A stretch of 64,000 bases of DNA, taken from NCBI GenBank assembly GCA_002150815.3, contig NDFF03000388.1, forward strand, positions 248,001 through 312,000, given 5' to 3'. Below the pieces are notes generated by a model. That model had not been told where the DNA came from, did no database searches, and was given only the letters and a program-made list of their open reading frames with translations. Shown piece by piece: positions 34,504 to 46,298 of the stretch (within the stretch, counting starts at the first letter, position 1; each line of letters begins with the position of its first letter). This DNA comes from Grammothele lineata. Taxonomy: Eukaryota; Basidiomycota; Agaricomycetes; Polyporales; Polyporaceae. The translations under genes and the position numbers were made by a program.

Positions 34504-35558
34504 ATGCCGTTGCTTCTCCGAAAGAATCCCGGTGTCGCCTCAGTCCTCTCACAACACCTTCATCTAGAGATAGTGGTGGATGGCTTAGGTTGCCTACTTT
34601 TCCTGGGTCTTATTGTTCACGTATCGGCCTCAATATATGCCTACCTTGCACAAGCCGCTCAGCGTCGCATGAAGAAAGAAGCATCTGCTATCAACAGCGC
34701 CCAAGAAGTCGAGCAGGTACGCCGCTGAGAGCGAATACAACATGTTTGTTGCTGATCACTGCAAGCAGTATCCTGAAGCCAAGCGAAACGATCACTTCAA
34801 GGACATATCAGGCGTCACTACTATGGCAGGCGACCTCCCTAGCCCGCGCGACATAGTGGCTGTTAGCGACACAACAGATGTCCCCGCCCCAGAAGAACCT
34901 TGCGGTCCAGTGTCAGACGCGCGCGCCTTCTCTTCCAAGAGGACGTGGTTGGACGATGGTTCGGTGATATCAAGACTGCAAGTCATCGCTTCCAGGGTTG
35001 CGGAGATGCCCATGCACGACGTGTCCGTTGAGGTGCTTGAGACTACTACCGAAATTTTGAAGGGATTTGCGGACGAGTTCAAGACAATGCAATCGGAAGG
35101 ACACTTCACTCAAGAAATCTTCGAACAGTGGTCCAAAGTGAACCATCTGGTGAGCTCGTTGTAGCTCGTTGGAGCCTCGATGTCGTCTTACCACTGGTTT
35201 TATCCGTAGATCATTGATCGGCTCGAAAGACACATAGCCTTCCTCCGAAACAAGTGTATGGACCTCGACCTCAACATTGCTCGTCTCAAGCGGAAGACTT
35301 CAGCTGCGCGTGAGGTTCGTCATGATAGTGTTGCAATGTGGCTTCCAGACAATTGAGGTGCTGATGACACTCTTGTAGGCGATTCGGCGCCGTGAAGCTC
35401 TGAAGACGTGCCAGCATACCTATGCCCAGATGCGCGATCGACTCGCCATGTCTACGTATACGAATCAGGTGGCCGCGTCCATACTCAAGAAAAGGGCGGT
35501 GTCGAAGGGGATTGCGGCTCCTGCGTCGAAGACCATGGGCCTAGCAGTCACGATGTAG
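34504..35558 (+). CDS. Module gene A1: membrane-anchored helical protein, function unknown
   Basis: Four exons: 34504-34716, 34769-35149, 35210-35314, 35379-35558; 292 residues. One N-terminal membrane segment (~22-46, GLGCLLFLGLIVHVSASIYAY) is followed by a basic, then largely helical, charged region with coiled-coil character (for example DRLERHIAFLRNK, DLNIARLKRK). No known domain recognised. No signal-peptide cleavage site is obvious, so it is probably a signal-anchored protein with a cytosolic tail. It lies head to tail with nothing upstream and converges on kinase-like gene B1. A decayed paralogue lies at 41326-42087 in the second module. The acceptor of intron 1 could also be 3 bp upstream. 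Confidence 0.65.
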
Positions 35559-36715
35559 TGCTCAGTATTCAATGCCACGCTTCGCTGAAACATTGCTTCT
35601 TATTTGGTCTCTGCGAGCGTGAGATTTCCCCCTATCAATGGTTTCTGTCGTTTGGCTTCGTCGCCAGGAGATGCAGGCTCGGGAGTGGCAGGGCGTCTCG
35701 GACATTTAGACAGTTCAGCAAGCGAAGGCTGTTTACAAGGACCTGGCTCCCTATCGAGAAGCACCGGAAGTCAGTATCCGGCTGATGATCACAAGTCGGA
35801 GACCTCCGCGGAGGCAGTCTGTCTCGATTGAATGCGTATGGATAGGTATTTGGGTAGGGTCCTCATTACATGCTCGCATCGCGGACGTCCTACTGGCTGT
35901 AACCTCCTCTCTTTGTTGCGCCCATTCCGCGACCTAAGGGTCGATAGGATGTTGACGACAGCACCACCTATTACGTGAGCTTCAAGGATTGCGGGGACAG
36001 ACCTGAATGGAATACAAGGGCCGGCGGACGAGTCAGGCTGGTACCTGACGCTTGCGCGATTGTGGTTGCGTAAGGAGTTAAGCAAACACAGTTGTTTTCT
36101 CTTAGAAACGCGCTCACAGAGCACTTCGTAATTTTGACCGAGTCGGTCGCTCAGCACGCCCAAGAACAAGACGATGACTAGGGCTGCGACCCAAGTCGTT
36201 GCAAGCCTAGTCAGCGCTCGGGCAAGTAGCGCCGAGCGCTCAAGAATCTCAACGGCACGGGCGGTGCCGGTGCCGAGTGCTAACCATCTCGGTCAATTCG
36301 AATTGCGGTCACTGAGTCTGGGCCTAATTTGACTGGGTCCTCGACCCTGCTTTGAGAGCAACAGCTATTGTTAAAACTGAGCTCTCCGAGTCTTTGTCGC
36401 CGCAGGCCGATATCTCTCACCCCCTTGGCTCCCTGAAGATTAGGTGACGGTGTCACAGGCCCGGGTCGCGGAACTCATCCGCTTGTCGGGACCAGCTTTG
36501 TCTCGTTTGATGCACAAAGGTCGCCATCAATTGCACGAACAAAGGCTGCAGGTTGGAGAATCATGGACGCATGGGAAATGCGAATGCGAACTGTTGATGA
36601 TACAGGCACTGTCTTTCAAGTGAATCATCAGCTGTAGTTACTCCCTCATACTCAATCTGCTGGCGCGAGGTCATGGAACTGTTCGTGCAGACTCTCCTCG
36701 GCACGAATAATCCAT
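35559..36715. other. Convergent region between A1 and B1
   Basis: Open frames exist on both strands but none continues through plausible splice sites. It must contain both 3' UTRs. A GC-rich palindromic stretch (gcgctcggg...gccgagcgctc) lies near 36210. Confidence 0.4.
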
Positions 36716-38196
36716 TTATATTCGGGAAACATTCATCCAAGTACCTGAATCCGGGATTACATAGAGATATATGAAGCCGCGTATGGCAGCCCGTAGTAAT
36801 ACAGATATGGGGGTATCATTGCGCAACATCGTTGTTTGAAAGCACGGTACGCACAGCTGTAGAGCACTACATGATAGATCAGATGTTAAAGCACCGACGA
36901 GACAAATATGACTCACTAATGACCATGTGTCCAAGACTGCCCCAACCACGAATGGCTCGCTTCGTTTTCTCGCTCTCCATAAGTTCTGGACGACCCCCAC
37001 ACCTTGACGGATCTTGGTGAACTCTACCAAGGCCTCCGCTGCAGAGGGTCTCTGCGCCGGATCTTCGTTGATCATCCTGTTTACAAGCGGGCGAAGCATA
37101 TCGACGTTGGAGAACGTCTACAAACAACGTCAGTTGGAATTGTCGAGAAGGGTGTCCAACATTCATACTTCAACATACCTCAACGAAAGCTCTACGAAAC
37201 AGATTTCCCAAGATAAAAACGTCCACCTTGAAAGGGTCGTATGGTGTAGTATCCGAAAGCTCGGGGACTTGATCATCCAAACCATCCCTTCCGGTCACCA
37301 TTCTGTCAGTGTCGTTTGGGGCGAAGACAGATGAGATGCCAAAGTCGATAAAGTAGTACGTGACTGGGGTGCTCGCACGCGGCAAACAAGGTGCAGCGGT
37401 ACGGATATCATTCGGCAGTTGTGTCGTGCGCACGGGATGGAACCCCTGTGGAAAAAGTGCGGTGGCATCCATCATGACGTTCTTATAAGCACAATCGCTG
37501 TCACGACTGGTCAGCACAAAACCTACTGCAGAGAGCTTGATGCTCACCGATGAGCAACATTCTGCTCGTGTATGAACACGAGACCCTAGCGCGAAGGCCA
37601 TACGTGAGACGACCAGACGCGCGAACAAGAGGAAGCTGCTTACCTGAAGCAGTTGATCGATGCATTCCAAGATACTACCCACAGTGTCAAACTCCGGGTC
37701 ATCTATGTACCGAAGGAATGGCATGACTAGGAATGACATTGTCGGATCCTGAGGGTCCGTGAGGACGTCCAATACGGGCACACAGTGGTTGCGAGGATCT
37801 TCGCGCAGCTCCTCAGATGATAGGAGTGTAGCAATCTTAGCCTCAAGGGATTCTGATTTGACGTACTTCATCAGAACGAGTTTCCCATCTGAGATACGTG
37901 TGGCATCCATGAGATGAGGACGGCCAACCTGGAGCGCGCAGTAAGAGGAATGAAGTGCGGAGATAGATGGGGAGTGTTAAGAGACTGACGCGCATCATGA
38001 GGTGGTCTTCAGCACGAAACACGTTGACTGGCGGATCGCGTCTCCACGAGGGCACCCACCCTGGACGGTAGCGGGGACGAAGGACGTATCCACTTGACTC
38101 GAAGAACGGTGCTTGGGAAGACCATTCCTGCTCGGCCGGGGAGAGCCTCTCAAAAAACTCCTCATCGTCAAGGTCGGATAGGTGGTCGTCAGACAT
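36716..38196 (-). CDS. Module gene B1: divergent protein kinase-like
   Basis: Six exons: 38196-37990, 37928-37644, 37585-37548, 37497-37179, 37117-36917, 36856-36716; 396 residues. Kinase landmarks: a VAIK-like Lys in GKLVLMKYVK (~residue 90), hinge region MPFLRYIDDPEFD, catalytic loop HRDCAYKN (~176-183), DFG in YYFIDFGIS (~228-230), the subdomain IX-like VDVFILGNLFRR, and RPSAAEAL (subdomain XI). The Gly-rich loop is not recognisable; its place is taken by a conserved RPRYRPGWVPSW block. The catalytic loop and DFG are ~45 residues apart instead of about 20. Catalytic Asp and Lys are kept, so activity is possible. No membrane segment. The last intron is 60 bp and in frame without a stop, so retention would give a longer protein. 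Confidence 0.85.
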
Positions 38197-39097
38197 ATTT
38201 GTGAGAGTACGCGGAAATGGAGAGGGCGCAAGAGAGATGCCAGGTGAGGAGGAGGCTGAGGCGGCACTGAGCCATGGCTGCTCTCGATGTTCGACCGTAG
38301 ACTTGTAGAGCGCTTGAGCGTTGGTTGCATCCAGCCATCACACGCCCGCCGGCGAGCCGCCCGTACCCCGCCCAAGAGGAGCAGTTTCAAATTCAAAACA
38401 AAACTGTTGTTGTTCACCGCCTCCTCCACGCCGCGCCGTCTGGCCCGATTGCAGAGATGCTCAATTGCTTTTCCACAAGTTACAGCTACGCTCCTTTACG
38501 ACATAAACAACCGGCCCAGCGAGATCCCTTCTTCGATTATGGTCAAGGCGCGCGCAACTCAACCCGGAGCACGTTGTGATGCCACTGCCAATTATCTCAA
38601 GGCACCGTGATTCTCTCTTCCCCGAATGCCATCAGCCGAAATCGCAACCTTCATCGTCAGCCGATCAACGTGGATCGTAAATCTGTGGGTGCACTAGCGT
38701 GAAAGGAAAGATCACACAGTTCAAGTGCTATTGTTCTCTTTTGAGTTTCTGTGCTTGTCCGTCGTCTCGCTCAGCTCGTCCTAACAGGATTCATGGATAC
38801 GTCACTCAGGGATTCTCGACTATCCAGAGGAACCGTCCCGTTGTCCAGCGGCTTCGTGAGCTTTAAAAGAAATGGGGTGAATGGCCGACGAACCCAGCAC
38901 CCTCACCTCTCACCTCTCACAAGAACATCGTCTTATCCTCACGCTAAAGCAGCTGGTCCTGCAATTCTACCGTCTTTCATTCACGAGATTCGATAGTCTT
39001 TCACCTATCTCCCCCCGAGCCTCCTTGGTAAGCTAATTATTGGCGTTGACCAGAAGCTGTTGGCTTACGTCGACAGAAATCTCTAAGTCTAGTCGTC
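38197..39097. other. Divergent promoter region between B1 and C1
   Basis: No gene supported. Contains the conserved C-gene promoter block at 38861-38901. Confidence 0.5.
38861..38901 (+). promoter_or_regulatory. Conserved TTAAAAG block upstream of C1
   Basis: ctttaaaaga, then gaatggcc and acccagcacc, about 235 bp before the C1 ATG. The same order and similar spacing occur upstream of C2 at 44897-44938. A TATA-like role for TTAAAAG is inference. Confidence 0.45.
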
Positions 39098-40295
39098 ATG
39101 GCGTATTACTACCCGATCAGCAACCCTACTGGGTCGACCTATGACCATACTCGTGGCCTTCAAACCCAGCAGCCTCACTCCCACCCGCACCCGGCGCAGC
39201 AAGGGCATCCTCAAGTAGCATACGGATATCCACCCACGGTGACAGTAACACGCACTGTCACTGCTCCTCCGACTGCTTGCATGCCGCAGCCTGGCGGGCT
39301 AGACGCACCGACGCGCTTCGATGTCACCTGCAACTCTTGGGCTGCCGTAGGAGCAGCATTTGCGGCTGTATTCTATCTCATCCGTTTCTATGGACTTTTG
39401 CCGTCCGAGGACCGCCTCAAGAGCTTTGATCAGATCCTCACGGACTGGGATAAATGGGTCCAGGATGCCAAGAAGGACTCTACCATGGTGAGGGCGGCGC
39501 AGAGTATGCCCCTCTCACCGGAGGGGCGCAACATCATCGATGATATTGCGCACCAGCTGAAGTCGTGAGGCTCAATCTCTAAGCTCATCTCTACCGTTGA
39601 TATCTGACGAGTTTACAGATTCCGTAGGGAGCTTCAGGACCTGCGGCGCGACTATGGGAAGGCCGGCATATTTAAACACACGGGCCTTGTTGGCGATCTC
39701 CGAGGCCGATTCAATGAATTTGACAGGGATATCAAAGCATTGGACAATGACTGCGCGGTGAGCATATCAGCATCGCTTCAGAGGTTCCCTCGCTCAACTA
39801 GTCCGACTTGCCGGCGACCTTCGACAGACCCGGACGTCTCACTCGTCTCTGGCCCCTCCCCCTCGAATGTCTGCACAGAGTCGGAGCAGCGGTTCCTCCA
39901 GCTCCTCCAGCTCCCGCTCCAGCGGTGTCTCGCCGAATCAGGCTGCGCACAACATAGGGCAGCGCGGCGGCAGTTCCGCTCGCGGCGGCCTTCCCGGTCC
40001 TGCCGGCCCGGGTAAGTGCGCTTTTCTGCACCACGACGTCCAATATCTAACGAGGGGGTCTAGGAAACGCAGGAGGAGCCCCTATGAACGACCCGCGAGT
40101 CAGAGATATGCTCCGGCATTGGCAGACTATCCGCGCTCGCGTTGGCGCAGCCGTCCCCGACCGGCGCATAAATCGTATCATCCAGAACCTGGACAATGCC
40201 TACGGTGAGTTCCCACCTTAGTGTTCATCGCTAATGAGAGGGCTAACGTGGGCCTAGACTATATCTCGCGGTTCGTGCGAGAGGGCCGTACCTGA
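39098..40295 (+). CDS. Module gene C1: membrane-anchored helical protein, function unknown
   Basis: Five exons: 39098-39564, 39619-39757, 39828-40011, 40064-40204, 40258-40295; 322 residues. The N-terminus is rich in Tyr, His, Pro and Thr (~1-60) with a TVTVTRTVTAPPT stretch. A membrane segment follows (~79-101, WAAVGAAFAAVFYLIRFYGLL), then a helical region (PSEDRLKSFDQILTDWDKW; FRRELQDLRRDYGK), a Ser/Gly-rich linker and a C-terminal helix pair (LRHWQTIRARVGAAV; INRIIQNLDNAYDYISRF). No family recognised. C2 has the same exon plan, including an exon 2 of exactly 139 bp. Intron 2 is placed at 39758-39827 because that acceptor alone joins the frames. Confidence 0.68.
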
Positions 40296-41325
40296 TCAGC
40301 GCTCAGCCCTAGTCAGAGGCATAGCATCCCGAGTAGTCGCCGCCCTCACTTTTCTCCCGACGTCAATATTTGTCCGTCTCGGAACCTATTCCACTCGTAT
40401 ATCTCAAGTAATAGTCTCGGCATCTATCCGGTGACGATAGGCAGCGCGTCCATAGGCGCAGTACCTTCCTTCAGACACCCGGTGGAGTCCTGATCTCACC
40501 AGTTGTATCATGTTAGTCCCCAGACCCCTTGTATCGCCAACGTACCTACACTGTCATTACCACTCTTTGTAATGTACCCTCGAATGGACGTTTCCAGGAT
40601 TATATTCAATGTCGAAACTCGCACGATGAGATTCATATGCACCACGCAACGCTGGGGTAAGAATCACCGTGCAGCCACTTTTTGATCACTAATTTACTAG
40701 GTAGTAGTCCGAGTGGACAGTGATGGGGTGATGCTACCAACTTGGCCGTCTAAATACGAGATCGTGACTACTTAAGCATCCAGTGTGGTGGGTGCAGACT
40801 AGTACTTAGTACTAGATCACCGACTACGTTGGTTTGCGGGTTGTCGGGACTTATAGGTGCTCAGCGTCTGCAGCTTCGGCCGGGTGCCACATGATGCGGC
40901 GACGGACTGGTACCGTCCCTCTTTCCGACACCTCATGCTACTTCTACCTCACATGCCTCGCCCTCAGAAACTCGTCAACTCGCGAACGGCTCGGGTCACG
41001 ATAAACTCACTGTGCGAAAGGGACTAATTTCAAGCGGCCTATATACAAGTTCAATGGCGATGAACGCTCCAGCGACACACAATTCGACGTCCATTTCCGG
41101 GGTTTACTTCGAAGGCTATGTACATCTTAGTACGAGTGATTGCTCTGGGCACGATAGAGGTGAGTATTGATAGTCACAGGCTTTCAATTGACCTTTGGTG
41201 CTGAGATTGCGGTCGGCCGAAGAATGTCGTATTACATCTCAGAAAGTGACTGTCCGTGAGACTCTCCATCCCGCTACCTCTTCAAGACCCCCAAGAAGTT
41301 GGTTTTCTTTCTTCAAGTGGTCAGC
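40296..41325. other. Region between the two modules
   Basis: Contains the end of module 1 and, from about 41040, sequence resembling the DNA upstream of A1. No gene supported. A TATA-like ctatatac lies near 41040. Confidence 0.45.
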
Positions 41326-42087
41326 ATGCCCTCGTTTCTCTGGGAAAGTTTTATTCTCACATCCATTCATTTACAACACCCTTACCTTCAGCTATCAGTG
41401 GTCGGCTTTGGTTCAACCAAATCCACATCCCCTATGTCTTATGCCTCACGTATCGGCATCCGCTTACATTTTCTCATACAAGCTGCTTAGTTACGCTGGA
41501 TCGAGGAAGAGACATTTACTCTGAATGGCAACGCGAGCCGGCGGAAACCCCGTGTAACCTCCGTAGTCCTCGACGGGGGTTAAGGAGCCGATTAGGTACG
41601 CCCTTTAGAGGGAATATAATTCATCTGGTGCCGAGCACTCTAGAAGCTTGACACTGAAACAAATCGAATATATCGAAGGTACAATAGGTGTCGTTACAAC
41701 GCCAGGAAGCGGCTTCAACGCATGTGGTATAGTGGATGAATTGACTAAAAATACGCATAGCCTTCCTTGTGAGCAGAGTATGGACCTTGAACGTACCCTC
41801 GCTCGTCATGGGCGGAAGATTCCAGCCACATGTGAGGTTCGTCATAGTAGCCTTGTTCCAATGCGGCCTCCAGACAAATAGGACGCTGATGGTATTCTTG
41901 CAGCCTGACGATGAGGCACCGCGAAGCTGTGGAGAAGTACTATGACACCCATACCCAGATGTGCGACCGAACCGCTATGCCCACGCATCCGAACCAAGCC
42001 GCCGCGTCTGCACTGAAGATATGGGTGGCGCTGAAGGCGACCGTGGCTCTTGCGTCGAAGGCCATCGCCGTATCTGTTACGTCGTAG
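41326..42087 (+). pseudogene. Module gene A2: decayed copy of A1
   Basis: Matches A1 at both ends. The first part starts from an equivalent ATG but is frameshifted in the middle of exon 1 and hits a stop before the exon ends. The large second exon of A1 (381 bp) has no counterpart of that size. The third and fourth exons are recognisable (a TCE-gttcgt donor at the same place as in A1; a REAVEKYYDTHTQM segment; the same final Ala-Ser-Lys and stop position), but the junction between them is out of frame by the obvious splice sites. I see no way to make one open protein, so it is most likely dead. Confidence 0.7.
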
Positions 42088-42772
42088 TACTGATATGTTA
42101 GGACTTGAGAACTCCGAAACTGCAACGCTAGAACCTCCAATAAACGTCGAAGAATCAGAATTCCCGCAGAACAACGCTCAGTTTCCTATCGGCCCACGCT
42201 GCCAGTGGGGCAGAATAATCTTCTCACTGATTCTGATCTGTCATCCGCATGTTGATGAAAGTGGCAGCTTGGCGAGCGACTGGTATAGTGCTAGCCACTG
42301 TGCCAGTGAGTGCACCATGGAAGCCGCATGTTGACTGGCTCCAAGCACAGTCCGACCAGGCGTCGGAGGTCAGAGCGCCGCGTGTGAGTGACTCTGAGAG
42401 TCATGCGATGCCTGCCCTTATATTTGTCTAGCTTCGAGCCCTCTTCCCGACCCGAAGAAGCATCATCAGCTGAAGGTTGTCTGACCGCGACCATTGTTCT
42501 ATTCAATAATATGCGATCGAATATCAAAACCAAAGCAACACGTTACGTGTAGCGGCGCACCCAAAGAGCAGATGGTCGCACTGGATGCGTCTGAATGATC
42601 ATGGGTGTAAGGGAAGTAGAGAGCGTACAATTATGACCGACTTCGCTTACCGCAAGCGGTGTTCGGATATCGGCCACGAACATCACATTTGTTGACTTCG
42701 TAGACCGCCGTTCATCCCTGCCAACCACTTTGGGGTCGGTCTCGTAACGACGCGTAGTGATTTCAGTCTCAG
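42088..42772. other. Convergent region between A2 and B2
   Basis: Counterpart of 35559-36715 but shorter. No gene seen. Confidence 0.45.
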
Positions 42773-44244
42773 TTAGTCATCATAGTTGTAATTATTCCGT
42801 AGTGTTACACTTTCCAGAGGCAAACATGGTATAGAGTACAATTCAAACGGACTGGTAAAGCAAGTAACAACAAGCAGACGTGACATCAAAAGATGGATCT
42901 GTATGCAGTAGAGCACTACGGGAGCAACAACTCGTCAATTGGGTTCACAGAGGATGCCTGTAAGGACTTACCAGGCTCACTATGTCAAAGATTGCGCCGA
43001 TAATGAATGGCTCGTCTCGTTTCCTCGCCCTCCACATGTTGTGGACGGCCCAGACGCTCTGACGAATTTCTCTGAACTCTGCCAATGCCTCCGCTGCAGT
43101 GGGACGCATAGTAGGTACTGGATGGATCATCTTATGGATGAGGGGGCAGAGCATATCGACATTTGAGTACTCCTGGGATTCCAGTGTGTGTAAGCTTGGT
43201 TATCGGGGGTAACAGGTGGTTTGAGCTCACTCCAACCAATGTTTCCAAGAACATCTTGCCTAGAATAAAGATATCCAGTTTGAATGGATCGTAGGGCACG
43301 GTGTCTGAAAGTTCAGGGGCGTCTTGATCCAACCCAGCCGTGCCAGTCACAAACCAGTCCCTATCCTCTGAGGAAAAGCGGGAGGAGATGCCAAAGTCGG
43401 TAAAATAATACTTGACGGGATTGGTCGCGCGAGGAAGGACAGGAGCTGGTGTATGAACTTGGTCTGGAAGCGATATATCGGCAAAAGGATGAAAACCCCT
43501 GGGATAAATCGGGCTGGCGTCCATCATCACATTTTTGTATGCACAGTCGCTGTTGGAAAGTATGAGGCGGACATATTGGGAAATAGTGGCTCGACTAACC
43601 GATGAGCGACCTTGTGCTCATGGAGAAAAACAAGTCCCTGGCTCGTTGTTTTGAAAAGAGTCTCTTCGCGCATGAAGGAAGTGAAAACTGACCTCCAGTA
43701 GTTGATCCACACAGTCCACAATACTTCCAACGGTGTCAAAATCTGGATCATCGATGTATCGAAGGAAAGGCATGACCATAAACGTTACTGCTGGATCTTC
43801 ACGATCAGGGATGACGTTTAGGATGGGCACGCAATGATTGCGAGGATCCGCGCGCAACTCTTCTGACGAGAGATACGACGCAATATCCACCTCCGCCGAC
43901 CCTGTCTTGACTCGCTTGATGAGGACAAGTTGCCCATCAGAGATGCGCCTTGCATCCAAAACGTGAGTTCTGATCTGTGAGAGTGACCGATAGTTACGGA
44001 TTATCCTGGGGAAACAGCGAATATGAATACTTACGTGCCACGTATAATGATCCTCTGCATCATTTAGCCTAATGGATGGGTCCCTGATCCAGGACGGAAT
44101 CCAGCCTGGACGATAGCGAGGCCGCAAGGTGTAACCATACGACTCGAAGAGTGGATTCCGGTCACGCCAGAATATCTCGACATCTGTCAGGTGTGCAAAG
44201 GCCGCGCTGCGCTCTTCAGCAGTGGGTATGGCAGTAGCTTGCAT
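42773..44244 (-). CDS. Module gene B2: divergent protein kinase-like
   Basis: Six exons: 44244-44035, 43974-43693, 43637-43600, 43549-43231, 43172-42972, 42898-42773; 391 residues. Exons 3, 4 and 5 have exactly the same lengths as in B1 (38, 319, 201 bp). Landmarks: RPRYRPGWIPSW, GQLVLIKRVK, MPFLRYIDDPDFD, HRDCAYKNVMMDA, YYFTDFGIS, LDIFILGKMF and RPTAAEAL. The last exon is the least certain: if the final intron is retained the protein ends at 42945. The start at 44244 is the first in-frame ATG before the conserved region. Function unknown; catalytic residues are kept. Confidence 0.82.
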
Positions 44245-45163
44245 AACGTCTAAGGGGATGTCGATTGGTAGTAGAGAGCAGGAGCGTGAAGTGGAGGATA
44301 CCACTCGTGGACGCTGGCAGCAGACTTTGTCGAGCTCAGACCTGGTGATCGAATTCGACAGCGAGAGAGGCAATTTCCAATTGTCAGATTCAAACTCAGA
44401 ATCACGAACAAGGGCAAAACAATAGCTCTTGGAGCTCCGATCCGTCTCCGACTGTTCCTCCCACTCGGTCCGCTAGATCGGAGTTTTCTCCTGGGACCCA
44501 CGAGCACCCACGGCGTTGTTGGCCATCCGGCGGCGCTTTCCTCACCGAACTTCCCCCAACATAGCTTCGATATGGCTTGCATTGTGCTGAATGCTCGACA
44601 TCCGACCGTATGTTGGTATGCGTTGCCGCTCTGCCGCCATCGCCGGACTAACCCGGCTCGGTTACTATAGCCGAGTGACAGACACGTAAGATTTTGTGGA
44701 CGTATCGTGGGTGTCTCCCTTGCCGCTAGAGTATCATCGACGGGGACGACGAGCTTCGGTGTCAGCTACGTTGTCTCTCTCTGCCTCTCTCGAACGCACG
44801 CTTTTGTCTGCGTGTGGTCACACGATGCCTTGCAAGCAAGCTCACTTCTTCACCACCTTTCTGGCGATGTTGCCTTCCAGATAATGTGCGCAGACGCTTA
44901 AAAGCGAATCGAACGAATGCCCATCAACCCAGTCACCATCTGAGCCGCGCTCGTCTTTCTACAGTCCACTCGTGAGCTTCTGGCAAGGCTCATTACCCTA
45001 CATTCAGCAGCCTCAATCACCGTTGACCAGTGTAAGGGCGGACGAGTTCATCACAAGGCCCGCCGTTGTAAATTTAGCCCCCTTGGAATAGCCTTCCATC
45101 TTCTGTACGCCAACCCTCCGCATTACCCGACAACGACTACTAAATAACCCTTCTATAGTTATC
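44245..45163. other. Divergent promoter region between B2 and C2
   Basis: Counterpart of 38197-39097. Contains the promoter block at 44897-44938. An open frame continues upstream of the B2 start but has no ATG and no similarity to B1. Confidence 0.5.
44897..44938 (+). promoter_or_regulatory. Conserved TTAAAAG block upstream of C2
   Basis: cttaaaagcg, then gaatgccc and acccagtcacc, about 265 bp before the C2 ATG; the same arrangement as at 38861-38901. Confidence 0.45.
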
Positions 45164-46298
45164 ATGCCCTACCTTCTCTCTCCTCACTCGACCACGTACG
45201 GGCCTGGCGCGGCCCCATATGGCACCCCAACCGCGACTCAATCCTACTACTGCTATCCTCACACCGTCACAGTTACTCATTCAATGACAGCTGCGCCGAC
45301 CTCTGGATCACAGTCATCCTCTACCACCGATATGCTCCGTCTGACCGATGGTGTTACTACGTGGTCTGTCATCGCGTTCTCTTTCGGCGTGTTGTGCTGG
45401 TGCAAAAATCGAGCCTATTCGTCCTGGTTCCCGTCCGAGCAGCGGCTCGAGAGTCTCCGGAAAATTATCAACTATTGGCGAACATGGCAAACAGGGGTTC
45501 GTGGGAATCCTGCAACCCTACAAGCACTCGAAGCGAGTCACCCAGGTCTTCTTGCTTACATGGACGCCAAGCTGTACCAGTAAGCGCAGTCTATCTCACA
45601 CCCCAGTCCGTCAATGCTAAATTAACCTAGGGCCGAGGTCTTGTTACACGGGTGTGTAGAAGATTACCATGCCGCAGGTTTCCTCGAGCGGCATCATACC
45701 CAAGGCGATTTGAATCAACAATTCAACTTGGCAGAGAAGTTCGTCAAACACGTTAACAAAGATTTTCTGGTCCGTTTTTCTTACCAGCACTACATTTGGA
45801 TTCGGCGAATTGCCGTTCGACTGAACGGTACTAATGCGGGACACTTGTAGAAGTCAACGGAGTCATATCGCAAGCAGCGCGATTCAAATGCATCTCAACC
45901 TGACTTCGGGTTCTACACCGACACACGTGCTGCAGCTGTGCGTACCGCGGGCTCAAGCGCACCACTTCAAGCACCCAGTGAGGTCTATGCTATGATACCT
46001 CGTGCACCGTACCCCGGTACGTAGTCGACACGGCAAGGGGGAAGTCTCAATCTGATGCGCGGCTTCCGAACTAGACGGCCAAGTGCCCGATTTCCAGGAT
46101 GCTGGAAATATTTCTCGGGGCTGGGACTGTGTGCACCCGCACATCCCGAATATGCTTGCGCGCACCCGGGACAATAATTTGCGTGGGGCTCTGTCTGCTG
46201 CTACTGGTACGTACTACCTTAGGGCCCGACGCGCATGTGCTCATCTATGATCAGAATTCGTGCAAGATGTTATGAGGGACATTAACAGAAGCCGCTGA
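45164..46298 (+). CDS. Module gene C2: membrane-anchored helical protein, function unknown
   Basis: Five exons: 45164-45579, 45631-45769, 45851-46016, 46075-46206, 46255-46298; 298 residues. Built like C1: a Tyr/Pro/Thr-rich N-terminus with HTVTVTHSMTAAPT, a membrane segment (~65-82, TTWSVIAFSFGVLCWC), then FPSEQRLESLRKIINYW in the place of LPSEDRLKSFDQILTDW, further helices and a short C-terminal helix. Splice phases (2, 0, 1, 1) equal those of C1. Sequence similarity between C1 and C2 is low outside the membrane region, so the duplication is old or divergence was fast. Confidence 0.68.

Noticed and set aside
35789..36169. 126-codon minus-strand frame between A1 and B1
   Set aside because: No ATG at the start, Arg-rich, and no counterpart in the second module.
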